Source: JAKACA01 sp963769255 (GTDB lineage: Bacteria > Actinomycetota > Acidimicrobiia > Acidimicrobiales > Bog-793). Taken from it: a stretch of DNA of 64,000 bases. A program made the position numbers and the translations under genes. The stretch covers positions 434,001 through 498,000 of the forward strand of contig CAVYKV010000001.1 of assembly GCA_963769255.1 (NCBI GenBank). Direction: 5' to 3'. The notes below the pieces were generated by a model. That model ran no database searches and was not told the origin of the DNA. It saw only the letters and a program-made list of their open reading frames with translations. Positions 8,304-16,499 of this stretch are shown one piece after another (the first letter of the stretch is position 1; each line of letters begins with the position of its first letter).

Positions 8304-9391
8304 GCACGCGGGCAAGGGGGCTGACGACCGTGCGCGTGGACCTCGGGCCCCGTTCCTACGACGTCCTCGTTGGCCCAGGTGCCCGCCACGAGCTCGCCGA
8401 CCTGCTGCCCGTCGCTGCCCGGCAGTGCGTCATCGTCACGCAGGCAGGCATCGAGGTGGCCGAGCAGCTGCAGCCCGGCGTAGCGGCGACCGTCGTCGAG
8501 ATCCCCGCCGGCGAGCAGGCGAAGTCGCTCGCCACCGTCGAGGCGTTGAGCCGCAGCTTTGCGTCAGCCGGGCTGACACGAGGCGACGCCGTCGTGGCCG
8601 TGGGCGGGGGGGTGGTGACGGATGTGGCGGGTTTCGCCGCCTCGTGCTGGCACCGGGGCACCGGTGTCATCCACGTCCCGACGACGCTGCTCGCGCAGGT
8701 GGACGCCGCCATCGGCGGGAAGACGGGCGTCAACCTCCCGGAGGGCAAGAACCTCGTCGGTTCCTTCTGGCAGCCGCTCGGCGTCATCTGCGACACCGAG
8801 GTGCTCGCCACGCTGCCGCCGGCGGAGTGGCGTTCCGGCCGGGGCGAGCTGGCGAAGTACGCCTTTCTCGGGGTCGACGACCTCGACTCCCTCGACCTCG
8901 CCGAGCAGGTGGTGCGCTGCGTCGAGTGCAAGGCGAGGGTGGTCTCGGCCGACGAGACGGAGGGAGGCTTCCGCATGGTGCTCAACTACGGCCACACGCT
9001 CGCTCACGCCCTCGAGACCGCCGGGCTCGCCGGTGAGCCGGATGGCGCCGGCAAGGCCGTCCCCGCTGTCGCCCCCGCCGGCAGCGGGGCGACCTCCTTG
9101 CGCCACGGCGAGGCGGTCGCCATCGGCCTCGTCTTCGCCGCCCGCCTCGCCCGTGCCCTCGGGCGCATCGACGATGCCCGCGTCGCCCGCCACGAAGCCG
9201 TCGTGGCCGCCTACGAGCTGCCCGACCGCCTCCCTCCCGGCGCCGACGCCGAGCGGCTCGTGGAGCTCATGGCCCACGACAAGAAGGCCACCGGCGACCT
9301 CACCTTCGTGCTCGACGGGCCGCGTGGGGTCGAGCTGGTGCGAGCGGTCCCGGCCTCCCTCGTCCTCGAGGTGCTGGAGGGCCTGCGGTGA
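8300..9391 (+). CDS. aroB: 3-dehydroquinate synthase
   Basis: Cyclises DAHP to 3-dehydroquinate with NAD and a divalent metal. The 363-residue protein has the NAD-binding segment GGGVVTDVAGFAAS (residues about 98-111), then TTLLAQVDAAIGGKTGVNLP, the metal-ligand regions LNYGHTLAHALE and HGEAVAIGLVFAARLA, and MAHDKKATGDLTFV near the end. About 20 residues between the two histidine motifs (GEPDGAGKAVPAVAPAGSGA) are a low-complexity insert. The GTG at 8300 overlaps the aroK stop, and the stop overlaps the aroQ start, both by gtga, so the four aro genes are tightly coupled. Confidence 0.96.
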   Translation: MSTRARGLTTVRVDLGPRSYDVLVGPGARHELADLLPVAARQCVIVTQAGIEVAEQLQPGVAATVVEIPAGEQAKSLATVEALSRSFASAGLTRGDAVVAVGGGVVTDVAGFAASCWHRGTGVIHVPTTLLAQVDAAIGGKTGVNLPEGKNLVGSFWQPLGVICDTEVLATLPPAEWRSGRGELAKYAFLGVDDLDSLDLAEQVVRCVECKARVVSADETEGGFRMVLNYGHTLAHALETAGLAGEPDGAGKAVPAVAPAGSGATSLRHGEAVAIGLVFAARLARALGRIDDARVARHEAVVAAYELPDRLPPGADAERLVELMAHDKKATGDLTFVLDGPRGVELVRAVPASLVLEVLEGLR

Positions 9392-9846
9392 CCGATCGCC
9401 GCCTGCTCCTCCTCTCCGGCCCGAACCTCCAGCTCTTCGGGAGGCGCCAGCCGGAGATCTACGGCCCCGAGACCCTCGACGAGCGGGTGCGGCGCGCCGC
9501 GGCGGCGGCCGAGCGGCTCGGCTACGAGCTCGAGCACCTGCAGAGCGACTCCGAGTCCCAGCTCGTGGCGGCCGTGCACGCCGCCCGGGAGGGCGTGGCC
9601 GGCATCGTCGTCAACGCCGGGGCGCTCTCTCACTACGGCTGGTCGTTGCACGACGCCCTTGCCAGCTTCGACGGGGTCATCGTGGAGCTGCACGTCTCGA
9701 ACCCCGGAGCCCGTGACCACTGGCGGCGCCACTCGGTCATCGCGCCGGTGGCCGATGGCGTGGTGGCGGGTTTTGGCGGGCTCGGGTACGAGTTGGCGGT
9801 GGAGGCGGCCGCCCGCCTCGTCGACTCCCGGCTGCCGGGCAGCTGA
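9388..9846 (+). CDS. aroQ: Type II 3-dehydroquinate dehydratase
   Basis: Dehydrates 3-dehydroquinate to 3-dehydroshikimate as a dodecameric cytosolic enzyme. The 152-residue protein starts TDRRLLLLSGPNLQLFG and keeps the catalytic Tyr in RQPEIYG, the substrate-binding Asn in VNAGALSHYGWSLHDAL and the catalytic His in ELHVSN, followed by the Arg region ARDHWRRHS. Several positions depart from the common consensus (NLNLLG becomes NLQLFG, INPGAYTH becomes VNAGALSH), so it is a somewhat divergent member, but the active-site residues are in place. The GTG start overlaps aroB. Confidence 0.92.
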   Translation: MTDRRLLLLSGPNLQLFGRRQPEIYGPETLDERVRRAAAAAERLGYELEHLQSDSESQLVAAVHAAREGVAGIVVNAGALSHYGWSLHDALASFDGVIVELHVSNPGARDHWRRHSVIAPVADGVVAGFGGLGYELAVEAAARLVDSRLPGS

Positions 9847-9856
9847 GCGCCGCCCG

Positions 9857-9862
9857 TAGAGT
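9857..9862 (+). promoter_or_regulatory. Putative -10 box (TAGAGT) before the M24 peptidase gene
   Basis: TAGAGT ends 7 bases before ATG 9870, directly after the aroQ stop. It would start a second, leaderless message for pepP-efp-nusB. Confidence 0.4.
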
Positions 9863-9869
9863 TCCCGCC

Positions 9870-10997
9870 ATGCCGAACGGGCGAGACCGCTCCTCGTTGC
9901 CGCCCACGGACGTCGCCGGCCGCCTCGACCGGTTGCGGGCACGGATGCGGGACGTGTGCGAGGCCCTCCTCGTGACGGAGCTCGTCAACGTGCGGTACCT
10001 GACGGGATTCTCGGGCTCGGCCGCCATGCTGCTCGTGTCGGAGGACGATGCCCTCCTCGTCTCGGACGGTCGCTACCGCGACCAGGCGGCAGAGCAGCTG
10101 GCGGCTGCCGGCGTCGAGGCGCGCGTCGAGATCGGCCGTCCCTCCGAGCAGCTGGCCGCCATCGACGCCGCCACGAAGGGGTGCCGTCGCCTCGCTCTGG
10201 AGGCGTCCCACGTCACCTGGGCCACCCAGCAGCGGCTCGCCTCGGCCCTCTCCTGCGTCGGGACGGGCGGCACTCTCGTTGCGACGCACGGCCTCGTGGA
10301 CGAGCTGCGCATCGTGAAGGACGCCGGCGAGCTCGCCCGCATCGAGCTGGCGGCCGACATCGCCGATGTCGGCCTGGCGCAAGTGAAGGAACGGCTCCGT
10401 TCCGGGCCGACCGAGCAGCAGTTCGCCCTCGATCTGGAGATCGAGATGCGCAGCCGAGGGGCCGACCGGGTCTCCTTCGAGACCATCGTCGCCTCCGGGC
10501 CGAACGCCGCCCTCCCCCATCACGAGCCGGCCGACCGCACGATCTCGCCGGGCGAGCTCGTCGTCGTCGACTTCGGGGCCGAGGTGGACGGCTACCGCTC
10601 CGACATGACCCGCACCCTCTGCGTCGGCAGTGTCGTCGCCCCCCAGCTCCTCGACCTGCTCGACGCCGTCCTCGTCGCCCAGCGGGCCGGCGTCCGCATG
10701 CTTCGCCCCGGCGTCAGGGGGTCCGAGGTGGACGGGGCCTGCCGCGAGTCGCTCGAGAGCGCCGGCTTCGGCGAGCTCTTCCTGCACGGCACCGGGCACG
10801 GTGTCGGTCTCGAGATCCACGAGGCACCGGCGATCGCCCCCGGGTCGGCTGATATCCTCCGGGAAGGCGCAGTCGTCACCGTCGAGCCCGGTGCCTACAT
10901 CTCAGGCGTGGGCGGCGTCCGCATCGAGGACACTCTCGTGATCACCCCGACCGGCGCACGCGCTCTCACCAAATCGACCAAGGACACGATTCTCTGA
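9870..10997 (+). CDS. M24B family Xaa-Pro aminopeptidase
   Basis: A cytosolic metalloprotease removing N-terminal residues next to proline. The first 130 residues form the creatinase N-domain (VNVRYLTGFSGSAAMLLVSE). The catalytic pita-bread domain shows the two-metal ligands in VVDFGAEVDGYRSDMTRTL (two Asp), HGTGHGVGLEIHEAP (His), VVTVEPGAYI (Glu) and VGGVRIEDTLV (Glu). Length 375 aa is normal. As in many Gram-positive bacteria it sits immediately before efp; the stop tga shares its last base with the efp ATG. Confidence 0.92.
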   Translation: MPNGRDRSSLPPTDVAGRLDRLRARMRDVCEALLVTELVNVRYLTGFSGSAAMLLVSEDDALLVSDGRYRDQAAEQLAAAGVEARVEIGRPSEQLAAIDAATKGCRRLALEASHVTWATQQRLASALSCVGTGGTLVATHGLVDELRIVKDAGELARIELAADIADVGLAQVKERLRSGPTEQQFALDLEIEMRSRGADRVSFETIVASGPNAALPHHEPADRTISPGELVVVDFGAEVDGYRSDMTRTLCVGSVVAPQLLDLLDAVLVAQRAGVRMLRPGVRGSEVDGACRESLESAGFGELFLHGTGHGVGLEIHEAPAIAPGSADILREGAVVTVEPGAYISGVGGVRIEDTLVITPTGARALTKSTKDTIL

Positions 10998-11557
10998 TGG
11001 CTCTTTCCACCAACGACCTTCGCAACGGCATGGCGCTCGACCTGCCGGAGGGTCTCTTCACCGTCGTGGAGTTCCAGCACGTGAAGCCGGGCAAGGGGGG
11101 CGCCTTCGTCCGAACGAAGCTGCGCAACATGCGGACGAAGGCGGTGCTCGAGCGGACGTTCCGGGCCGACGAGAAGGTCGAGCAGGCCCTCATCGAGAAG
11201 CGCGAGATGCAGTACCTCTACCGGGACGGCGAGCAGTACGTCTTCATGGACAACTCGACCTACGACCAGATGTACGTCGACACCTCCGCCCTCGGCGACG
11301 CCGCCAGCTACCTGAAGGAAGGCGACTCCGCCATCCTGGAGATGTACGACGGCGCCATCGTCGACGTCGACCTCCCCGCCGCCGTCGAGCTGACGGTGAC
11401 CGACACGGAGCCGGGCATCCAGGGCGACCGCGTCTCGGGCGCCCGCAAGCCCGCCACCCTCGAGACGGGCCGCGTGCTCCAGGTGCCGCTCTTCGTGAAC
11501 CCGGGTGACCGAATCAAGGTGGACACCCGGAGCGGTGAGTACATCACGCGGGCCTGA
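10997..11557 (+). CDS. efp: Elongation factor P
   Basis: EF-P binds between the P and E sites of the ribosome and rescues stalling at polyproline stretches. The 186-residue protein begins MALSTNDLRNGMALDLPEGL. The loop that carries the functional lysine or arginine reads EFQHVKPGKGGAFVRTKLRN, with K at the usual tip (PGKGG). The C-terminal OB domain ends FVNPGDRIKVDTRSGEYITR, the classic EF-P signature. Length and all three domains are standard. It is expressed with pepP and nusB. Confidence 0.97.
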   Translation: MALSTNDLRNGMALDLPEGLFTVVEFQHVKPGKGGAFVRTKLRNMRTKAVLERTFRADEKVEQALIEKREMQYLYRDGEQYVFMDNSTYDQMYVDTSALGDAASYLKEGDSAILEMYDGAIVDVDLPAAVELTVTDTEPGIQGDRVSGARKPATLETGRVLQVPLFVNPGDRIKVDTRSGEYITRA

Positions 11558-12092
11558 GCAGACCGGCCCGCGCCCGCACGTCCGCCCCGCCGGAACCGCC
11601 CGCGCGAAGGGCCGGGGCCGGCCCGGCCTGCCCGAGGGCTCGGGGGAGCGGCGCCACTCCAGGGAGCGGGCGCTCGAGCTCAGCTACGAAGCCGAGCAGA
11701 AGGGCCTCACCGTGGAGGAGCTGCTGTCGGAGCTCCCCGTGGTGCCGGGTGGTTACGCACTCGAGCTCGTGACGGGGCTCTCCGAGCGCATCGACGAGGT
11801 CGACGGCCTGATCGCTTTCCACTCCGCCGGCTGGGCGATCGACCGCATGCCGGCCGTCGACCGCTGCATCCTCCGCCTCGCCACCTACGAGCTCGTGGCC
11901 GAGCCGTCCGTCCCGCTCGCCGTCGTCATCGACGAGGCCGTCGAGCTGGCGAAGGAGTACTCGACGGAGGATTCGCCCCGTTTCGTCAACGGCGTGCTGG
12001 CGGCCATCGCCGACGCCGTACGGCTCGGCCTGCCGGAGGCTGCGCCCTCCGCCGGCGCCGGCGATGGCGCCGGCGATGGCGGTGCGCCGTGA
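11535..12092 (+). CDS. nusB: Transcription antitermination factor NusB
   Basis: NusB binds boxA RNA with S10 and supports rRNA transcription. The helical core starts RRHSRERALELSYEAEQKGL (normal NusB begins near SRRRARE) and carries GWAIDRMPAVDRCILRLATYELV and AVVIDEAVELAKEYSTEDSPRFVNGVL, both strong family signatures. The start is unclear: GTG 11535 gives 185 aa with an unusual basic, Pro-rich 37-residue head and a 23-base overlap with efp. The tail is a short Ala/Gly-rich repeat (GAGDGAGDGG). The stop overlaps the next gene by gtga. Confidence 0.9.
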   Translation: MSTSRGPEQTGPRPHVRPAGTARAKGRGRPGLPEGSGERRHSRERALELSYEAEQKGLTVEELLSELPVVPGGYALELVTGLSERIDEVDGLIAFHSAGWAIDRMPAVDRCILRLATYELVAEPSVPLAVVIDEAVELAKEYSTEDSPRFVNGVLAAIADAVRLGLPEAAPSAGAGDGAGDGGAP

Positions 12093-13192
12093 CGGACGCC
12101 TACGGTGCCGCCGGCGTCGACTACGGCACGCTCGATGCCGCCAAACGCCTGGCGATGGAGGCCGCCGCCTCCACCCTCGAGCGCCCGGCCGTGCGGGGCG
12201 CCACGGTGGAGAAGGCCTCCATCGGGGAGCCGGCGACCTTGCTCCAGGTCGGTGACGTCACCCTCGCCGTCGTGCTCGAGTGCCTCGGCACGAAGTCGGT
12301 GATCGCCCGCGAGGTGGAGGAGCAACTCGGTCTCGACCGCTGGGACGCCGTCGGCGCCGACGCCGTCGCCGCCGTCGTCAACGACCTCTGCTCGGTGGGG
12401 GCGCTCCCGCTCACGCTCAACGCCTATTTCGCCACGGGCTCGGCCGCGTGGTACGGGGGGTCGCGCCACCGCTCGCTCGTGGAGGGCTGGCGCCGGGCCT
12501 GCACCGACGCCGGCGCCGCCTGGGTGGGCGGCGAGTCGCCCACCTTGGCGGGGGTCGTCATGCCCGAGCAGATCGACCTCGCCGGATCCGCCCTCGGACG
12601 CCTGCCGGCCGGCGCCGCGCCCTGGCTCGGGAGCCGGTTGGAGGAGGGTGACGAGATCGTCCTCGTCGCCTCGAGCGGGCTGCACGCCAATGGCGCCTCG
12701 CTGGCGCGGGCGCTGGCGTCGTCGCCGGCGCAGTGCCCGGCCGGATGGGGGGAGCGACTGCCGAGCGGCCGGGCCTTCGGCGAGGCCGTCCTCGATCCCG
12801 GCGTGCTCTACGTCGGCCTCGTGCAGTCCCTCGCCGGCGCCGCGGCGCCGGTGCACTACGCCAGCCACATCACCGGCCACGGCTGGCGCAAGCTCATGCG
12901 GGCCGACCGCGACCTCACCTACCGGATCTCCGTCCTTCCCCCCGTGCCGGAGGTGCTCGCCTTCGTGACGGCCCGGCTCGGGCTCGATCCGGCCGAGGCG
13001 TACGGGACGTTCAACATGGGGGCGGGTTTCGCCCTGTTCGCGGCGGCCGGTGCTGGTCGTGACGTCGTCGCCGTCGCCGACCGTGCGGGCTACGCCGCCC
13101 ACGTCGCCGGCACCGTCGAGGCAGGGCCCCGGGAGGTCGTGCTGGAGCCGCTCGGGGTGACGTACACGTCCTCTGAGCTGGAGCTGCGATAG
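12089..13192 (+). CDS. AIR synthase (PurM)-related protein
   Basis: Belongs to the PurM/ThiL/HypE/SelD ATP-binding superfamily. PurM makes aminoimidazole ribotide from FGAM and ATP. The N-terminus is the glycine-type motif region YGAAGVDYGTLDAAKRLA, followed by VLECLGTKSVIA, VNDLCSVGALPLTLNAYFA, AWVGGESPTLAGVV, SSGLHANGASLARAL and HITGHGWRKLMRA, matching PurM in order. Length (367 aa) is close to PurM (about 345). The sequence is divergent enough that it may be a paralogue with another substrate rather than the housekeeping PurM. Its position between nusB and pyrR, overlapping nusB by 4 bases, is unusual. Confidence 0.8.
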   Translation: MTDAYGAAGVDYGTLDAAKRLAMEAAASTLERPAVRGATVEKASIGEPATLLQVGDVTLAVVLECLGTKSVIAREVEEQLGLDRWDAVGADAVAAVVNDLCSVGALPLTLNAYFATGSAAWYGGSRHRSLVEGWRRACTDAGAAWVGGESPTLAGVVMPEQIDLAGSALGRLPAGAAPWLGSRLEEGDEIVLVASSGLHANGASLARALASSPAQCPAGWGERLPSGRAFGEAVLDPGVLYVGLVQSLAGAAAPVHYASHITGHGWRKLMRADRDLTYRISVLPPVPEVLAFVTARLGLDPAEAYGTFNMGAGFALFAAAGAGRDVVAVADRAGYAAHVAGTVEAGPREVVLEPLGVTYTSSELELR

Positions 13193-13232
13193 CTCGGCGC
13201 CGGCGGCCGCCGGGACTGCGCCGAACCGGCGG

Positions 13233-13262
13233 CGGCAGACGGGCGCCGACGCCCGTTTGCCG
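13233..13262 (+). terminator. Strong hairpin after the PurM-like gene
   Basis: Arms 13233-13245 (cggcagacgggcg) and 13250-13262 (cgcccgtttgccg) pair over 13 positions with one mismatch, with a 4-base loop. There is no T-tract, so it is a terminator or processing hairpin of the type common in actinobacteria. It separates the upstream operon from pyrR. Confidence 0.5.
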
Positions 13263-13361
13263 CACCCAGAACCGCCCGGCCCGCAGGAGTGGGCGACGGG
13301 CAATTCGTTCGTGCCCTGTACAGGCCGCTCCCGCCCCCGACGCATCTGCGCCGGGGGGAGC

Positions 13362-13367
13362 TACACT
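13362..13367 (+). promoter_or_regulatory. Putative -10 box (TACACT) of the pyr operon
   Basis: TACACT would start transcription at about 13373-13375, exactly where the PyrR hairpin begins. No good -35 is visible at the expected distance. Confidence 0.45.
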
Positions 13368-13372
13368 GGGAA

Positions 13373-13413
13373 CTCGATCGTGAAGCGGGTCCCGTGAGGC
13401 CCGAACGGACGAG
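13373..13413 (+). promoter_or_regulatory. PyrR-binding RNA hairpin in the pyrR leader
   Basis: The stretch 13388-13401 (ggtcccgtgaggcc) fits the PyrR-binding consensus ARUCCNGNGAGGYU at 12 of 14 positions. It forms an inner stem (13386-13392 with 13398-13403) closed by the loop CGUGA, and an outer stem CTCG 13373-13376 with CGAG 13410-13413, separated by a purine-rich internal loop. The Shine-Dalgarno AAGGAG (13414-13419) follows directly. This is the layout described for Mycobacterium smegmatis, where PyrR with UMP represses translation rather than transcription. Confidence 0.75.
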
Positions 13414-13424
13414 AAGGAGCCCGA

Positions 13425-14006
13425 GTGGCCGAACGAGAACGAAGGTTGACGCGCCCGGCTGGGCGCATTTTTCTTGCCCGAGCCCAGGTCATGGACACCG
13501 ACGAGGTGTCGAGGGCGCTCCGGCGCATCGCCCACGAGGTCATCGAGCGCAACCGTGGTCTCTCCGAGGTCGTCGTCGTCGGCCTCCAGACCGGCGGGGT
13601 GCCGCTCGCACGACGGCTCGTCGCCGACCTGAAGGACATCGAGGGCGCCGACGTCCCGCTCGGGACGCTCGACGTCGCCTTCTACCGGGACGACATCGGT
13701 CTACGACCCGTCCTCCCTGAAGAGGTGACGAGCATCCCCGTCGACCTCACCGGGGCGACCGTGGTGCTCGTCGACGACGTCCTGTTCACGGGCCGGACCG
13801 TGCGGGCGGCCCTCGACGCCCTCGCCGACTACGGGCGTGCCCGGGCCGTGCAGCTCGCCGTCATGGTGGACCGGGGCCACCGTGAGCTGCCCATCCGCCC
13901 CGACTACGTGGGGAAGAACCTGCCGACGCGCCGCGACGAGCTGGTCGACGTGACCGCCGACGGTGTGCAGATCGGAGAGCTCGTGGACGAGAGGAGCCAA
14001 CCATGA
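13425..14006 (+). CDS. pyrR: Bifunctional pyr operon RNA-binding regulator / uracil phosphoribosyltransferase
   Basis: PyrR senses UMP/UTP, binds leader RNA of pyr genes and retains uracil phosphoribosyltransferase activity. The type I PRTase fold is complete: RNRGLSEVVVVGLQTGGVPL, VPLGTLDVAFYRDD and the PRPP loop VVLVDDVLFTGRTVRAAL. GTG 13425 has AAGGAG 5 bases upstream and gives 193 aa, with a 22-residue basic head; ATG 13491 would be the minimal start. It leads pyrR-pyrB-pyrC-carA-carB-pyrD-pyrF and is preceded by its own binding hairpin, so it is probably autoregulated. The stop overlaps pyrB by atga. Confidence 0.95.
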   Translation: MAERERRLTRPAGRIFLARAQVMDTDEVSRALRRIAHEVIERNRGLSEVVVVGLQTGGVPLARRLVADLKDIEGADVPLGTLDVAFYRDDIGLRPVLPEEVTSIPVDLTGATVVLVDDVLFTGRTVRAALDALADYGRARAVQLAVMVDRGHRELPIRPDYVGKNLPTRRDELVDVTADGVQIGELVDERSQP

Positions 14007-15088
14007 CGACGACCGCAGCGACGACGGCGGCACCCACCCCCGGCACGGAGACGCCGGCGCCACCCGCCAGGCAGGACGACGGCGTCCGCCACCTCGTCTC
14101 CATCACCGACCTCGACCGCGAGGGCATGCTGACCGTCTTCCACCTCGCCGACGCCTTCAAGGAGGTGTCCGAGCGCCCCATCGCCCGCGTGCCGGCGCTC
14201 AGGGGAAAGACCGTCGCCACCATGTTCTTCGAGGCGTCGACACGTACCCGGCTCTCGTTCGAAGCCGCCGCAAAACGGCTCTCGGCCGACGTCATGTCCT
14301 TCAGCGCCTCCACGTCCTCGCTCGAGAAGGGCGAGTCGCTGCGCGACACCGTCGAGACGATCGACGCCATGGGCATCGACGCCATGGTCGTGCGCCACAA
14401 GTCCTCCGGCGTGCCCTCCCAGGTGCGTGCCTGGACGAAGGCGAGCGTCATCAACGGCGGCGACGGCCAGCACGAGCACCCGACGCAGGCCCTGCTCGAC
14501 TGCTACACGATCCGGGAGGCGCTGCAGGAGCGCGCCCCGGCCGGAACGGCAGGCCCCGAGGACCTGCAGGGGCTTCGCATCGCCATCGTGGGCGACATCC
14601 GCCACAGCCGGGTGGCGCGCTCCGACGTCCTCGCCATGACGACGCTGGGCGCCCAGGTCGTCCTCGTGGGGCCCCGCACGTTGCTGCCGCCGTCGCTCGA
14701 CGGCTGGCCGGTGAAGGCGACGGCGGACCTCGACGGCGTCCTCGGCTCCGTCGACGTCGTCTACCTGCTGCGCATCCAGAAGGAGCGGGCGCAGGCCGCC
14801 CTCCTCCCGTCGCTCGACGAGTACCACGAACGCTTCGGCCTCACTCGAGAACGGGCGGCCCGCCTCGACGAACGGGTGCTCGTCATGCATCCCGGCCCGA
14901 TGAACCGGGGCGTCGAGATCGCCCCCGAAGCAGCCGACCTCCCCAACTCGCTCATCACCCGCCAGGTTCGAAACGGCGTCCTCATCCGCATGGCCGTCCT
15001 CTTCCACCTGTTGGGGGCGGGCGGCCCCCTGCCGACGGCCGCAGTCGCCGGCGCCGGCGCCGAGACGAGCGGAGGCAACAATGCCTGA
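14003..15088 (+). CDS. pyrB: Aspartate carbamoyltransferase catalytic subunit
   Basis: Makes carbamoyl-aspartate from carbamoyl phosphate and aspartate. Conserved sites: FFEASTRTRLSFEAAA (carbamoyl-phosphate loop), HPTQALLDCYTIREAL, IVGDIRHSRVARSD, LLRIQKERAQAALLPS (240s loop) and VMHPGPMNRGVEIAPEAA. Length is 361 aa with a 25-residue Thr/Ala/Pro-rich N-terminal extension. No pyrI regulatory chain is present, as usual in this phylum. It is followed with an 8-base overlap by pyrC. Confidence 0.97.
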   Translation: MTTTAATTAAPTPGTETPAPPARQDDGVRHLVSITDLDREGMLTVFHLADAFKEVSERPIARVPALRGKTVATMFFEASTRTRLSFEAAAKRLSADVMSFSASTSSLEKGESLRDTVETIDAMGIDAMVVRHKSSGVPSQVRAWTKASVINGGDGQHEHPTQALLDCYTIREALQERAPAGTAGPEDLQGLRIAIVGDIRHSRVARSDVLAMTTLGAQVVLVGPRTLLPPSLDGWPVKATADLDGVLGSVDVVYLLRIQKERAQAALLPSLDEYHERFGLTRERAARLDERVLVMHPGPMNRGVEIAPEAADLPNSLITRQVRNGVLIRMAVLFHLLGAGGPLPTAAVAGAGAETSGGNNA

Positions 15089-16454
15089 GCGCGACGCCAC
15101 CACCACGAGCCCAGAGCACGAGATCCTCCTGCGGGGCGGCACTGTCGTCGACGAGCACGGCGAGCGTCGCGCCGACGTGCTCGTACGGGGCAACGTCGTC
15201 GTCGCCGTCGGGCCGGACCTCGAGGCCGGGCCCGGCGCCCGGGTGCTCGACGCCAGCGGCTGCATCGTGGCGCCCGGCCTCGTCGACCTGCACACGCACC
15301 TGCGCGAGCCGGGGGGCGAGATCGCCGAGACGATCGAGACCGGCAGCCGGGCGGCCGCCGTCGGTGGCTACACCGCCGTCGTCGCCATGCCGAACACCGA
15401 GCCGGCCATCGACAACCCGTCGGTCGTGCGCGATGTGCTCGCCCTCGGCAGGACGGCACTCACCGACGTCGCCGTGGCGGCCGCCATCACCCTCGAGCGG
15501 GCCGGCAAGACCCTCGCCCCCATGGGGGAGATCGCCGCCCTCGGCGTGCACTTGTTCACCGACGACGGCCGCGGTGTGCAGGACCCGGGTCTCATGCGGC
15601 GGGCCCTCGAGTACGGCAGCGACCTCGGCATCGTGCTCGCCGAGCACTGCGAGGACGCCGGCCTCTCGGGCGGCGGCCACATGCACGAAGGCGCCTGGTC
15701 GAGCCGGCTCGGCCTCCCCGCCCAGCCCGCCGTGGCCGAGGAGGCGATGCTCGCCCGCGACCTCGCCCTCGTGCGGGAGACCGGTGCCCCCATGCACTTC
15801 CTGCACCTCTCGACGGCCGGCTCCGTGGAGCTCGTCCGGCGGGCGAAGGCCGACGGCCTCCCCGTGACGGCGGAGGCGACGCCCCATCACCTCTCGCTCA
15901 CCGACGCCGCCGTCGCCGGCTACGACACCGCCTTCAAGGTCAACCCGCCGCTGCGGACGGCTGCCGACGTCCGCGCCGTGCGGGCGGGCCTCGTCGACGG
16001 CACGGTCGACGCCGTGGCGACCGACCACGCCCCCCATGCCACCGTGGACAAGGAGGAGCCGTTCGACCTCGCCCCCTTCGGGATGACGGGCCTCGAGACC
16101 GCCCTCTCCGTCGTCCACACCGTCTCTCTCGGCTCCGGCTTCGGCGAGGGAACGGCCGACTGGCCCGGTGGGCAGTGGTCGGTGCAGGAGCTGTTGGCGG
16201 GTTTCTCCTGGCGTCCGGCGCGCATCGCCCGACTCGACCGGGCGTCGGGCGGGCGCCACGGCGGCCCCGTCGAGGCCGGCGCGCCCGCCAACCTCGTCGT
16301 CTTCGACCCGGAGGAGGCCTGGGCGGTCGACCCGGCCGCCATGGCGTCGCGCAGCCGCAACACGCCCTTTTCCGGCATGAAGCTCACCGGTCGCGTCCGC
16401 CACACCGTGCACGAGGGAGAGGCCGTCGTCATCGACCATCAGCCCCAACGATGA
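15081..16454 (+). CDS. pyrC: Dihydroorotase (class I)
   Basis: Cyclises carbamoyl-aspartate to dihydroorotate with a zinc centre. The protein (457 aa) shows VDLHTHLREPGGEIAET (metal HxH and substrate Arg), VVAMPNTEPAIDNP, LFTDDGRGVQ (class I Asp-Asp-Gly in place of a bridging lysine), AEHCED, HFLHLSTAGSVEL and VATDHAPHATVDKE (catalytic Asp). The stop codon lies in the first unit of a 14-bp tandem repeat that leads into carA. Confidence 0.96.
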   Translation: MPERDATTTSPEHEILLRGGTVVDEHGERRADVLVRGNVVVAVGPDLEAGPGARVLDASGCIVAPGLVDLHTHLREPGGEIAETIETGSRAAAVGGYTAVVAMPNTEPAIDNPSVVRDVLALGRTALTDVAVAAAITLERAGKTLAPMGEIAALGVHLFTDDGRGVQDPGLMRRALEYGSDLGIVLAEHCEDAGLSGGGHMHEGAWSSRLGLPAQPAVAEEAMLARDLALVRETGAPMHFLHLSTAGSVELVRRAKADGLPVTAEATPHHLSLTDAAVAGYDTAFKVNPPLRTAADVRAVRAGLVDGTVDAVATDHAPHATVDKEEPFDLAPFGMTGLETALSVVHTVSLGSGFGEGTADWPGGQWSVQELLAGFSWRPARIARLDRASGGRHGGPVEAGAPANLVVFDPEEAWAVDPAAMASRSRNTPFSGMKLTGRVRHTVHEGEAVVIDHQPQR

Positions 16455-16499
16455 AGGCCCAACGATGAAGGCCCAGCGATGAAGGCCCAGCGATGAGGG
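16444..16499 (+). repeat. Four tandem copies of a 14-bp unit at the pyrC/carA junction
   Basis: Units are 16444-16457, 16458-16471, 16472-16485 and 16486-16499, each cccaRcgatgaRgg. The pyrC stop (16452-16454) lies in unit 1 and the carA ATG (16493) in unit 4, so the array is a duplication of a stop-start junction. Confidence 0.9.

Noticed and set aside
16444..16499. Possible CRISPR array
   Set aside because: Units are directly adjacent with no spacers and only 14 bp long.
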